Below are positions 35,844 through 42,736 of a stretch of DNA of 64,000 nucleotides, piece by piece. A program made the translations under genes and the position numbers. The number at the start of each line of letters is the position of its first letter. The stretch's first letter is position 1. The stretch is from contig JBHIWX010000002.1 in NCBI GenBank assembly GCA_041987205.1, positions 1 to 64,000 on the forward strand. Direction: 5' to 3'. Origin of the DNA: BOKV01 sp041987205 (GTDB lineage: Bacteria > Pseudomonadota > Alphaproteobacteria > Rhizobiales > Rhizobiaceae). The notes beneath the pieces are model-generated. The model was not told the DNA's origin, made no database searches, and worked only from the letters and a program-made list of their open reading frames with translations.

Positions 35844-35987
35844 CGCCACGGGAGGCAATGAGCCGGGCGACAAACGTCCGGCACTTGCTGGCCGAAACGG
35901 GTATTTGCGGTCGAGACCGGCAGAACAAGGGATATGGAACGCTCCGGGCGGGCAGACTTTGTCTGAAACCGCAATCGGGAGCATGCC

Positions 35988-36368
35988 ATGTCTGCTTCGC
36001 ATCCCATGCCTTTCATCCGCGCGATGTCGTTACCGGCTCGCCGCCATGCCATCCGCATCTTGCTGGCCGCGTCCGGCCTCGTGCCGGTCCTCCTCCTGCT
36101 GGCCGTCCTTGCCGCGCAGGCGCATGACGCGCCGTCCGGCTGGAAATATCCCTATCAGTGCTGTTCCGGCTATGATTGCCGGCCGGTGACCGCCAAAACG
36201 ATCAGCACCAGGCCCGAAGGCTATGTCATCGCCGGCACGGGCGAGGTCGTCGGCTATGGCGATACGCGTATTCGCACCTCGCCGGACGATGCCTATCACT
36301 GGTGTTCTGTCGCTGGCGCCGATGACGGGCGGACGATCTGCCTGTTCGTGCCGCAGCAGATGTACTGA
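35988..36368 (+). CDS. Secreted Cys-rich protein of unknown function
   Basis: 126 residues; ATG 35988 with GGGAGC upstream. Basic N-terminus and hydrophobic stretch (about 22-44) end at AAQAHDAP, a likely signal cleavage. The mature part (about 80 residues) has four Cys: YPYQCCSGYDCRPV and HWCSVAG, plus ICLF, suggesting disulfides in the periplasm. YPYQCCSGYDCRPVTAKTI resembles small conserved alphaproteobacterial exported proteins; the function is not known. Confidence 0.7.
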   Translation: MSASHPMPFIRAMSLPARRHAIRILLAASGLVPVLLLLAVLAAQAHDAPSGWKYPYQCCSGYDCRPVTAKTISTRPEGYVIAGTGEVVGYGDTRIRTSPDDAYHWCSVAGADDGRTICLFVPQQMY

Positions 36369-36392
36369 GCACCCGAACAGTCCGGGAAATCT

Positions 36393-37373
36393 CTAGGCCC
36401 GCCGGCCGACACGCAGGCCGGGCGCCGGACGTTCCGCCAGCACTTCGCGGCGGAAACGGAACAGCGCGGCCGGCCGCCCGCCGGTGGCCGTCGAGGTCGC
36501 TCCGGTCGGCTCGACAAGCTTGGCGTTTTCCACCAGCCGGCGGAAATTCTGCTTGTGGACGGAGCGCCCGAAAATGCTTTCCACGGTCTGCTGCAGCTCG
36601 GTCAGCGTGAACTCGTCCGGCAGCAATTCGAACACGACCGGCCGGTATTTCAGCTTGGCGCGCAGCCGCGATATCGCGGTCGCGAGAATGCGGCGATGAT
36701 CGTGGTCCATCGGCCTGCCGCCCAGTTCGGGCGCGCGAATGGCCTCGTAGCGCCCGTCGCGCACGCTCTCGGCGACAAGTCCGGCCGAATACATCAGCTC
36801 GTACCGGTCGAGGACATGTTCCTCGTCCCAGTGCCCGCCACCAAGGCCGAAGGCGATGCGCACGCGCGCCGCGGGTTCGAGCCCGCGGCTGGCATAATTG
36901 GTGTCGTCGGTATCCTCCAGCCACTCGGCGATCGCCGGCAGGATCAGTTCGTCGAGCACGGCGGGCCGGCCCGCGCGCCAGTCTTCCCATGGCAGGAAGG
37001 CGTACCAGCTTCTGAAATCGGCACCTGCCATGCGAATGGCCGGCATCTGCTCGGGCTGCACGCGTGTCAGCGCCAGATAGCCGACGGAGACGACATGCGG
37101 CCCCTGTTCGTCGCGCGGACGCTGCCGCCCGCGATCGCCGAAGGTGTAGAGCTGTTCGACATGGCCAAGCCTCAGCGCCGTCTGTTCGGCGACCCAGCCG
37201 CGCAGGCCGATTTCCATCGTGCGGTGAATGCGCGGATCGAACGGTCCCATCGGCAGCGCGTCGGCAAATTGCTGGTCCTGGCCCGGCACGCGCAGGATGC
37301 ACGGGTCATTGTCCACCATGGCGACGATCGCCGCGTTGAGACCGATCTCGATGGGTTCCTTGCCTTCCGTCAT
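36393..37373 (-). CDS. nadQ: NadQ-family transcriptional regulator of NAD synthesis (Nudix-like plus winged helix, COG4111)
   Basis: 326 residues from ATG 37373 (MTEGKEPIEIGLNAAIVAMVD). The N-terminal two thirds look like a Nudix-related sensor domain without an intact Nudix box. The C-terminal winged helix reads DEFTLTELQQTVESIFGRSVHKQNFRRLV...GATSTATGGRPAALFRFRREVL, very like NrtR-type regulators. Family knowledge: COG4111/NadQ represses nadABC in rhizobia in response to NAD-related metabolites. The nadA leader 6 kb away has matching inverted repeats. Ten bases downstream of the HD hydrolase gene, so co-transcribed. No operator copy was seen before that pair. Confidence 0.8.
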   Translation of the reverse strand: MTEGKEPIEIGLNAAIVAMVDNDPCILRVPGQDQQFADALPMGPFDPRIHRTMEIGLRGWVAEQTALRLGHVEQLYTFGDRGRQRPRDEQGPHVVSVGYLALTRVQPEQMPAIRMAGADFRSWYAFLPWEDWRAGRPAVLDELILPAIAEWLEDTDDTNYASRGLEPAARVRIAFGLGGGHWDEEHVLDRYELMYSAGLVAESVRDGRYEAIRAPELGGRPMDHDHRRILATAISRLRAKLKYRPVVFELLPDEFTLTELQQTVESIFGRSVHKQNFRRLVENAKLVEPTGATSTATGGRPAALFRFRREVLAERPAPGLRVGRRA

Positions 37374-37383
37374 CAATGGTCGC

Positions 37384-38001
37384 TCAGACCGAGCCCGAGC
37401 GAGCCTGTTCGATGTGCGCGAAGGCGTCAAGGAAAAGCCGCTGGGCCTGCGCTGCGGGCAGGGGGGCGAGCTTGCCGGTCGGCGGCGCATAACCCTGCGG
37501 ATTGCCGAAATAGCGCCGCGCCTCGGTCCGGTTGAAGCCGGCGAGCTCTGTCGCCTCGTAGAAGGCGGCGATGGTATCGGCCCGCTTGATCGCCCGTTTC
37601 CAGGCAGGCGGGGTTTCCGCCGGCAGGGCGAAGCGCAGATGGATCGCCCGCAACAGCCGGTCCTCCAGTGCCTTGTATTCGCCGCCGACCATCGCCTTGA
37701 AGGGCGAGATCAGATCGCCGACGACATATTCCGGCCCGTCATGCAGCAACGCCATCTGGCGTTGTTCCGGGCTGGCCGCCGGATTGAGCGCATCGACGAT
37801 TTCGAGCACCAGGCAGGAATGCTGCGCCACCGAATAGGCATGGTCGCCGACGGTCTGGCCGTTCCAGCGCGCCACGCGGGCTAGCCCGTGCGCGATGTCC
37901 TCGATCTCGACATCCACCGGCGAGGGGTCGGCGAGATCGAGCCTGCGCCCCGACAGCATGCGTTGCCAGGCTCTCGGCGTTTGGGATGGTCTTGGCGGCA
38001 T
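37384..38001 (-). CDS. HD-domain hydrolase, YfbR-like 5'-nucleotidase
   Basis: 205 residues. HAYSVAQHSCLVLEI, MALLHDGPEYVVGDLISPFK and RADTIAAFYEATEL supply the His, His-Asp and Asp metal ligands of HD phosphohydrolases of the YfbR type, which dephosphorylate (deoxy)nucleoside monophosphates. It is directly upstream of nadQ on the same transcript, so a role in nucleotide or NAD-derived mononucleotide turnover is plausible but inferred. Confidence 0.85.
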   Translation of the reverse strand: MPPRPSQTPRAWQRMLSGRRLDLADPSPVDVEIEDIAHGLARVARWNGQTVGDHAYSVAQHSCLVLEIVDALNPAASPEQRQMALLHDGPEYVVGDLISPFKAMVGGEYKALEDRLLRAIHLRFALPAETPPAWKRAIKRADTIAAFYEATELAGFNRTEARRYFGNPQGYAPPTGKLAPLPAAQAQRLFLDAFAHIEQARSGSV

Positions 38002-38081
38002 GGTCGGCCCGTATCGAAGATGGTGTCTGCTCTGGCCGGCATCCCGGCGCTGAATGTTTCAGGAATGCTCGCTCGCGCTGG

Positions 38082-38939
38082 TCACGATTGCGGCCAGCCG
38101 AACTTGACCCAGGGCTGCAGTCTGGCGGTCATCGCCTTGCCCTCGGCACCGATCGCCTGGCCGGCGTTGAGCGCGTCGCGCACACGGTCGAGCCGCAGCA
38201 TGGCAAGGCCTGCTGCGCCGCTAGAACTGCCCATGGTGCCGACAGGCTTGCCGCCTGCGTCACCCATCGTTTCGATGGTCGCGCCCGATGCCGGCAACTC
38301 GCCTTCCACCATGATTACCCGCTTGCGCGCCGTGCCGCGATGCTGCATGCGCGAGACCACTTCCTGACCGACATAGCAGCCCTTGGTGAAATCGACGCCG
38401 GGGAACTGGTCCATCAGGACCTCGTGCGGAAAGGCATCGCCATACACGAAGTCGCCGCCACCCTCGGCCACGCTGCCCTCCGGCATGCCGACCGCGATAC
38501 GATGTTCAGCGTAGTCGCCCGTTTCGCCGTCCGGCGCCGCATCGGCGTAGAGACGATATCCCAGATCGGGGAGGCGCGGATCGCGTACCGCCATGCCGCC
38601 CGCCGGCACGTCTTCCGGTTCGCCGTCCCAGATCGCGAAGACGCCGGTAGGCGAATCTGCCGGTTCGATCACCACCTTCGCCCGCAGCTTGTAGAAACTG
38701 AGTCGCTTGACGAGGTCGTCGCGCATCGGGGCCGTGACGTCGACGAGGAAGCCCGCCTCGGTACGAACAGCGAAGAAGTCGAACATGATCTTGCCCTGCG
38801 GCGACAGCAGCGCGCCGAATTGCGCCTCGCCGGGCGCGAGGTGATCGACATCGCAGGTCACCAGCGATTGCAGGAACTTCGACGCCCCTTCGCCGGTCAC
38901 GGAAATGAATGCCCGTCCGTCGAGCCTTGCATGTTTCAT
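38082..38939 (-). CDS. ygfZ: Folate-binding Fe-S cluster protein YgfZ/GcvT-like
   Basis: 285 residues from ATG 38939, with GAAGGAATT upstream; the frame is open further upstream without a better start. The signature KGCYVGQEVVSRMQHRGTARKR with the conserved Cys is diagnostic of YgfZ (IBA57 in mitochondria), which helps assemble or repair 4Fe-4S proteins using tetrahydrofolate. NadA and the uracil-DNA glycosylase in this window are possible clients. The next gene upstream ends 10 bases away on the same strand. Confidence 0.93.
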   Translation of the reverse strand: MKHARLDGRAFISVTGEGASKFLQSLVTCDVDHLAPGEAQFGALLSPQGKIMFDFFAVRTEAGFLVDVTAPMRDDLVKRLSFYKLRAKVVIEPADSPTGVFAIWDGEPEDVPAGGMAVRDPRLPDLGYRLYADAAPDGETGDYAEHRIAVGMPEGSVAEGGGDFVYGDAFPHEVLMDQFPGVDFTKGCYVGQEVVSRMQHRGTARKRVIMVEGELPASGATIETMGDAGGKPVGTMGSSSGAAGLAMLRLDRVRDALNAGQAIGAEGKAMTARLQPWVKFGWPQS

Positions 38940-38949
38940 GGCAATTCCT

Positions 38950-39729
38950 TCAGTCGCCCGCCACGAAGAAGCGCCAGCGCCCCTGTGGCGTGATCCCGAC
39001 GCGGTAGAACAGATAGGCGCCGAAGGAAACCATTTCCTGATAATCGCCATAGGTCAGCAGGGTGAACAGTTCGACGCGTTGGCTCGGCGTCAGCTTGTCG
39101 AGCTGCACGGCGTAGAAATAGGGCCAGACATACATCTCGTTGGGGGTACCCGCCTCGACATGCACGAAGCCTGCTTCGAGTATTTCCAGCAGGATCGCGA
39201 GGATCTCGTGGCCCTGTGGGTCGCCCGAGACCGATTTCAGGAAGTCGATCGGATCGCCCTCCATGCCGCCGAAGGACAGCATGGTCACGTCGTCGCCGGA
39301 GCCGATAAAGGGACGCAGCTTTTCGATGTCGCCGCTTCTCGCCGCCTCGACCAGCAGTTCGTGCATGCGTCGTGCCGCGAAGGGCAGGGTGGAAAGGTCG
39401 GTCTGGATGTCGGGCGCCTTGTAGGGCGGGTCGCCCGCGCGTGCCGTGGTTCCGTCTTTCGTATCCGGCGCATCCTGTGCACCGGTTTCTATCGCGTCGT
39501 CGGGTTCTTCGTCCTCGGCATCCTTCGGCCGGAGGATCCGGGGCCCGCTATCCTTTGCGTCGCCATCCTCGCCGGCTTCGGTACCGGAATCGGGTTCGGC
39601 CTGCGACAGTGTCATGTCGCGCATGCCGGCCGTTGCGGGGCTGGCAGACACTCCCCAGCCCAGCCCGGTCGCCATGACCAGCGTCAGGCAGGCCGGCAGC
39701 ACGATGTTGCGGATTTCGGTCCCCGTCAT
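38950..39729 (-). CDS. Secreted protein of unknown function
   Basis: 259 residues from ATG 39729. Signal peptide (about 1-35, ending ASPATA-GM), an acidic low-complexity stretch (about 40-85, DSGTEAGEDGDAKDSGP), then a globular domain (about 95-259): DLSTLPFAARRMHELLVEAARSGDIEKLRPFIG with an ankyrin-like helix pair, and EMYVWPYFYAVQLDKLTPSQRVELFTLLTYGDYQEM. Such proteins are common in rhizobia, but I know no function. Located 10 bases upstream of ygfZ on the same strand. Confidence 0.7.
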   Translation of the reverse strand: MTGTEIRNIVLPACLTLVMATGLGWGVSASPATAGMRDMTLSQAEPDSGTEAGEDGDAKDSGPRILRPKDAEDEEPDDAIETGAQDAPDTKDGTTARAGDPPYKAPDIQTDLSTLPFAARRMHELLVEAARSGDIEKLRPFIGSGDDVTMLSFGGMEGDPIDFLKSVSGDPQGHEILAILLEILEAGFVHVEAGTPNEMYVWPYFYAVQLDKLTPSQRVELFTLLTYGDYQEMVSFGAYLFYRVGITPQGRWRFFVAGD

Positions 39730-39799
39730 GGCGGCGATACTAGACCATCGGAAGCGTCGGCGAGCCAAAAAATTCGTGAAGTTGCGTGCGGAGGTCCCA

Positions 39800-40228
39800 C
39801 TAATTGCCGTAGCGCCCCGGGATTTCCGCTGCCAGTCGCACGCCCTGGCGCAGATAGCGGTTGGCGGCCTCGGCCGCGGCGGGCGTGCATTCGCGGTAGA
39901 TTTCCTTGTAGCCGCGAAAGCCGCGATTGAAGCGGGCGATCAGGGCTGCGCGACGCTGCGGTGTCGGTTCCTCGGCCTCGATCAGCGCCTCCATCTGCTC
40001 TCGCCAGCGCTGGCCCTCGCCGGCTTCGCACAGATCGCGCAGATAGTGCAGCGATCCCAGGATTTCGGCGAGCCGCATCATCTGCGGATCATAGGCGGGC
40101 GGAAGCACCTCGACCTGCGCGGGAGCCTCTTCCTGTGCAACGGCCGGAACGGCAAGGGGCACAACGGATGCCCCAGCCGTCAGTGCCACGGCGATCAGGC
40201 CCGTTTGCATGAAATTTCTGGCGCGCAT
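39800..40228 (-). CDS. TIGR02301-type secreted protein
   Basis: 142 residues from ATG 40228. Signal peptide ending AVA-QEE. The helical mature part LAEILGSLHYLRDLCEAGEGQRWREQMEALIEAE...RRAALIARFNRGFRGYKEIYRECTPAAAEAANRYLRQG matches the TIGR02301 family of short periplasmic alphaproteobacterial proteins; two Cys may pair. Function unknown. Confidence 0.8.
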   Translation of the reverse strand: MRARNFMQTGLIAVALTAGASVVPLAVPAVAQEEAPAQVEVLPPAYDPQMMRLAEILGSLHYLRDLCEAGEGQRWREQMEALIEAEEPTPQRRAALIARFNRGFRGYKEIYRECTPAAAEAANRYLRQGVRLAAEIPGRYGN

Positions 40229-40323
40229 CGATGGTCCGCATTGGAATCGGGATTGAGCCGGCAATATGGGCGTCGGCGCGGGGGCGCACAAGGGTCCGGG
40301 CCTGATCCCTTCGTCGGGCTCCG

Positions 40324-40743
40324 TCAGTCCCGAATGAGCAGCGCCCGCGACCGTGCGATGATCTCGGCCGCGTGCGGCGTCATCTCGTTATCGTCGAGCG
40401 AACCGGCATCCGCCCAGCGGACGGCCGACGCATCGTCGCCCGCGACCGGCTCGCCGTCACCGGCCATGCCGGCAAACACGGCGAGCACGAAATGCGCGCG
40501 CACTTCGCCGGCATCGTCGCGCAGCACCGGCTCGTGCAGTTCCACGAAGTGCAGCGGGCCGGCCTCGAGCCCGGTTTCCTCGCGCAATTCGCGCCGCGCG
40601 GTTGCCTCCAGTGCCTCGCCGGCATGCTGGCCGCCGCCCGGAAGGGACCAGAGATTCCGATAGGCGCCCTTCGCGCGCCTGACCAGCAGCACGCGGCCAT
40701 TGCGGAAGAGGGCGACCGAGGCGCCGGTCTGCGGACGGATCAT
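40324..40743 (-). CDS. Nudix hydrolase
   Basis: 139 residues, single Nudix domain. The Nudix box is complete: GGGQHAGEALEATARRELREETGL (G-5x-E-7x-REL-2x-E-E-2x-G). Cleaves a nucleoside diphosphate linked to another moiety; ADP-ribose or oxidised nucleotides are candidates. Last gene of the minus-strand run 36393-40743; divergent from the SRAP gene (80 bases). Confidence 0.9.
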   Translation of the reverse strand: MIRPQTGASVALFRNGRVLLVRRAKGAYRNLWSLPGGGQHAGEALEATARRELREETGLEAGPLHFVELHEPVLRDDAGEVRAHFVLAVFAGMAGDGEPVAGDDASAVRWADAGSLDDNEMTPHAAEIIARSRALLIRD

Positions 40744-40823
40744 GGCGGAGCCCGGTTTACATGCCTGATACTTGAAACGAGCCGGTTCTTGAAACGTGAA
40801 CTTGGGTCGGGAATAGTGGCCGA

Positions 40824-41633
40824 ATGTGCAGCAGGTTCACACTGACAGCAAGGCTGAAGGATCTCTACGAGGCCTTCCGCATCGTGTCGCCGAAGTCGAT
40901 GGAAGAGCCACCGCCGCGCTACAACATTGCGCCGGTTCAGCCGATCCTGATCGGAATGAACGGCCCGTCGGGCGCGCGCGAACTGCTGCTGGTACGCTGG
41001 GGGCTGATCCCCTCCTGGGTCAAGGACCCGAAGGATTTCTCCCTGCTGGTCAACGCCCGCGCTGAAACGGCGGCGCAAAAGCCTTCCTTCCGCAACGCCA
41101 TGCGCCATCGCCGCGTGTTGGTGCCGGCCAATGGCTTCTACGAATGGCGCCGCCCGGAAAGCGGCAAAGGCAGGGGGCAGCCCTATCTGCTGAGGCCCAG
41201 GGATGGCGGGCTGATCTTTCTCGGCGGGCTGATGGAGACCTGGTCGTCGGCCGATGGCAGCGAGATCGATACCGGCGCCATTCTGACGACCGGCGCCAAC
41301 GCATCGGTGGCGCGCGTGCACGACCGCATGCCGGTGATCGTCGGTCCCGAACATGTAGACCGCTGGCTCGACTGCATGAACTACAGCCCGGCCGAAATCG
41401 CCGACCTGCTGGCGCCCGCGAGCCCCGATCTGCTGGAAATCGTGCCGCTGGCCGACAAGGTCAATCGTGTCGCCAATATCGGCGCCGACATTGTCGAGCC
41501 TATCGGCCCGCCGCTCGAATCGGTGGAAGCTGGCAACGAGGCCGGGTACGGCGGAAACGCGGACAGCGAGAACGCGGGAAATGAGGACGCGGAGAACGAG
41601 TCGCCGTCCGGCAATCAGCTCAAGCTGTTCTGA
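40824..41633 (+). CDS. SRAP-domain protein (YedK/HMCES-like abasic-site shield)
   Basis: 269 residues. MCSRF gives the invariant Cys2 that links to abasic DNA once Met1 is removed; RYNIAPVQP, RWGLIPSWVKD, NARAETAAQKPSFR, ANGFYEWRR and VHDRMPVIV are the other SRAP signatures. Forms a thiazolidine crosslink with abasic sites in single-stranded DNA to protect them. The C-terminus has a low-complexity Asn/Glu/Ala extension (about 233-260) ending NQLKLF. Lies near other repair-linked genes but not in an operon. Confidence 0.93.
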   Translation: MCSRFTLTARLKDLYEAFRIVSPKSMEEPPPRYNIAPVQPILIGMNGPSGARELLLVRWGLIPSWVKDPKDFSLLVNARAETAAQKPSFRNAMRHRRVLVPANGFYEWRRPESGKGRGQPYLLRPRDGGLIFLGGLMETWSSADGSEIDTGAILTTGANASVARVHDRMPVIVGPEHVDRWLDCMNYSPAEIADLLAPASPDLLEIVPLADKVNRVANIGADIVEPIGPPLESVEAGNEAGYGGNADSENAGNEDAENESPSGNQLKLF

Positions 41634-41683
41634 CGTTCATGCTCCGGCGCCCGCATCTGCGAGCCGCCCGGCACCATGCGGCG

Positions 41684-41869
41684 CTATTTGCGGTGAACGT
41701 CTGCCGTGCTGGCGATTCGCAGGATCTGCGTTTCGCCGTTCGTGCAGTGATTCTTGGCGGTCTGTGCCGCGGCCACCGCCGGAATGCCGATCCTGCCGTA
41801 GCGGCCACAAAGGGCCTCATCTTTCAGATCGTCGCTGCGGCTGCGGAAGCCTGAGATTTCGCGAGGCAT
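41684..41869 (-). CDS. Candidate 61-residue protein of unknown function
   Basis: ATG 41869 is preceded by the purine-rich AGAAAGAGAAGAGC, and codon third positions are mostly G or C, as in real genes here. Sequence starts MPREISGFRSRSDDLKDEA and includes two Cys (ALCGRYGR, NHCTNG). No recognised family. An overlapping open frame exists on the other strand, so this is moderate evidence only. Confidence 0.4.
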   Translation of the reverse strand: MPREISGFRSRSDDLKDEALCGRYGRIGIPAVAAAQTAKNHCTNGETQILRIASTADVHRK

Positions 41870-42050
41870 GCTCTTCTCTTTCTGTCTTCGCCTGGACGGT
41901 TCGACGTGTGCCGTTCCGTCCGCATACGCAGTTCAACTAGGGCTAATGATGACAATTCTTGGGCAGATTCCCTTAAGTAATCCATAAAATCCTGCCCGCG
42001 CGGGTAATCCGGCGGTCATATGTGACAAATTTGCAAAGGTGGAAGCCCGG

Positions 42051-42091
42051 TAAAATAAAGACCGTCCGCCCGGTTGCCCGAGCGGACGGTC
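42051..42091 (-). terminator. Rho-independent terminator, minus strand
   Basis: GCGGACGGTC and GACCGTCCGC pair perfectly over 10 bp (42082-42091 with 42060-42069), extended by three inner pairs. Read on the minus strand, the stem is followed by TTTATTTTA. Confidence 0.75.
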
Positions 42092-42181
42092 GCCTCCGGT
42101 CCTGTCAGTGGGGCCAAGACAGCTCCGAAGCATTCCCTTACGGAACCATTCCAATCTAGCAGAGCGGGTCCGGCGGAATAA
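42051..42181 (-). ncRNA. Candidate small RNA, minus strand, about 130 bases
   Basis: Minus-strand reading: TAATAT (-10-like, 42193-42188), then an untranslated stretch with a CTGTC/GACAG hairpin, ending in the strong terminator at 42091-42051. No ORF with a ribosome site explains it. The -35 is weak, but an inverted repeat at 42208-42225 sits where an activator or the -35 would be. It could also be the leader of the 61-residue gene downstream. Confidence 0.4.
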
Positions 42182-42207
42182 GCCCGAATATTATTTTTTT
42201 CACACTC

Positions 42208-42225
42208 GATCACAGAAATGTGATC
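42208..42225. promoter_or_regulatory. Inverted repeat GATCACA-GAAA-TGTGATC
   Basis: Perfect 7-bp arms around GAAA. Lies 15 bases upstream, in the minus-strand sense, of the TAATAT element of the candidate small RNA. The orientation of the half-sites is opposite to a CRP box and the spacing does not fit FNR, so the binding protein is unknown. Confidence 0.4.
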
Positions 42226-42265
42226 AGATCGACACCCGGCCGCCCGCTCCGGTTGTCTTCGCGCC

Positions 42266-42379
42266 ATGCCAACCGCGCCATTGACGCACGCCGCGTTTGC
42301 GGCGATAACCCCCGCCATGGACACGACCTTCGCCGCCATCTCCGGCGGGTGCTGCATTACGGCAATCATTATCGGCTAG
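42266..42379 (+). other. Short ORF with tandem Cys codons upstream of cysS
   Basis: 37 codons from ATG 42266, or 20 from ATG 42317. The shorter reading is MDTTFAAISGGCCITAIIIG, with TGC TGC at 42350-42355 followed by a hydrophobic end. No convincing ribosome site at either start. It could be a leader peptide sensing cysteinyl-tRNA for cysS, 357 bases downstream, or chance. Confidence 0.25.
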
Positions 42380-42480
42380 CGCTTCGCTGGCCCGGTCGTT
42401 CCGTTCCTCTCAAACAGGCAACAATCCGAACGTTCCGGCCGGCGGGCGGGCGATGGATGACACGCGCATTCGGAAGGGTA

Positions 42481-42712
42481 TTGGCGCTGCATCCCTCCGT
42501 GGCAGGGCAAACCCTAGCGGCGAGTCAGGGTGCCAGCCCGTGAACGGACGCCGGGACGGAGGTCCCGACCGGGAAGCAGGCAAGAGGCGGGGGGCATTGG
42601 CGCTGCAGCCCTCCGTGGCAGGGCAAGCCCTGGCGGCGAGCCAGGGTGCCAGCCCGTGAACGGACGCCGGGACGGATGTCCCGGCGGAAAGGCAAACAAG
42701 AGGCGGGGAGGG
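42481..42712. repeat. Two tandem copies of a 116-bp repeat upstream of cysS
   Basis: Copy 1 (42481-42596) and copy 2 (42597-42712) both run from TTGGCGCTGCA through CCGTGGCAGGGCAA, GGTGCCAGCCCGTGAACGGA and CGCCGGGACGGA to AAGAGGCGGGG, with scattered single-base differences. Copy 2 has a perfect hairpin GCCGGGAC-GGAT-GTCCCGGC; copy 1 keeps it with one mismatch. Both also hold a CCCTxG...CxAGGG stem around CGGCGAG. They lie 24 bases before cysS. Origin unknown; mobile palindromic elements or unequal duplication are possible. Confidence 0.88.
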
Positions 42713-42736
42713 GCTGAGCCCCGACCGGAATAAAAG

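Noticed and set aside
42208..42225. CRP or FNR site
   Set aside because: Half-sites face the opposite way to CRP (TCACA then TGTGA) and there is no TTGAT-N4-ATCAA.
42016..42369. 117-codon minus-strand open frame
   Set aside because: It runs through the strong minus-strand terminator and the inverted repeat and has no ribosome site; better explained as non-coding.
42481..42712. CRISPR array
   Set aside because: Only two units of 116 bp, directly adjacent, with no short repeats and unique spacers, and no cas genes.
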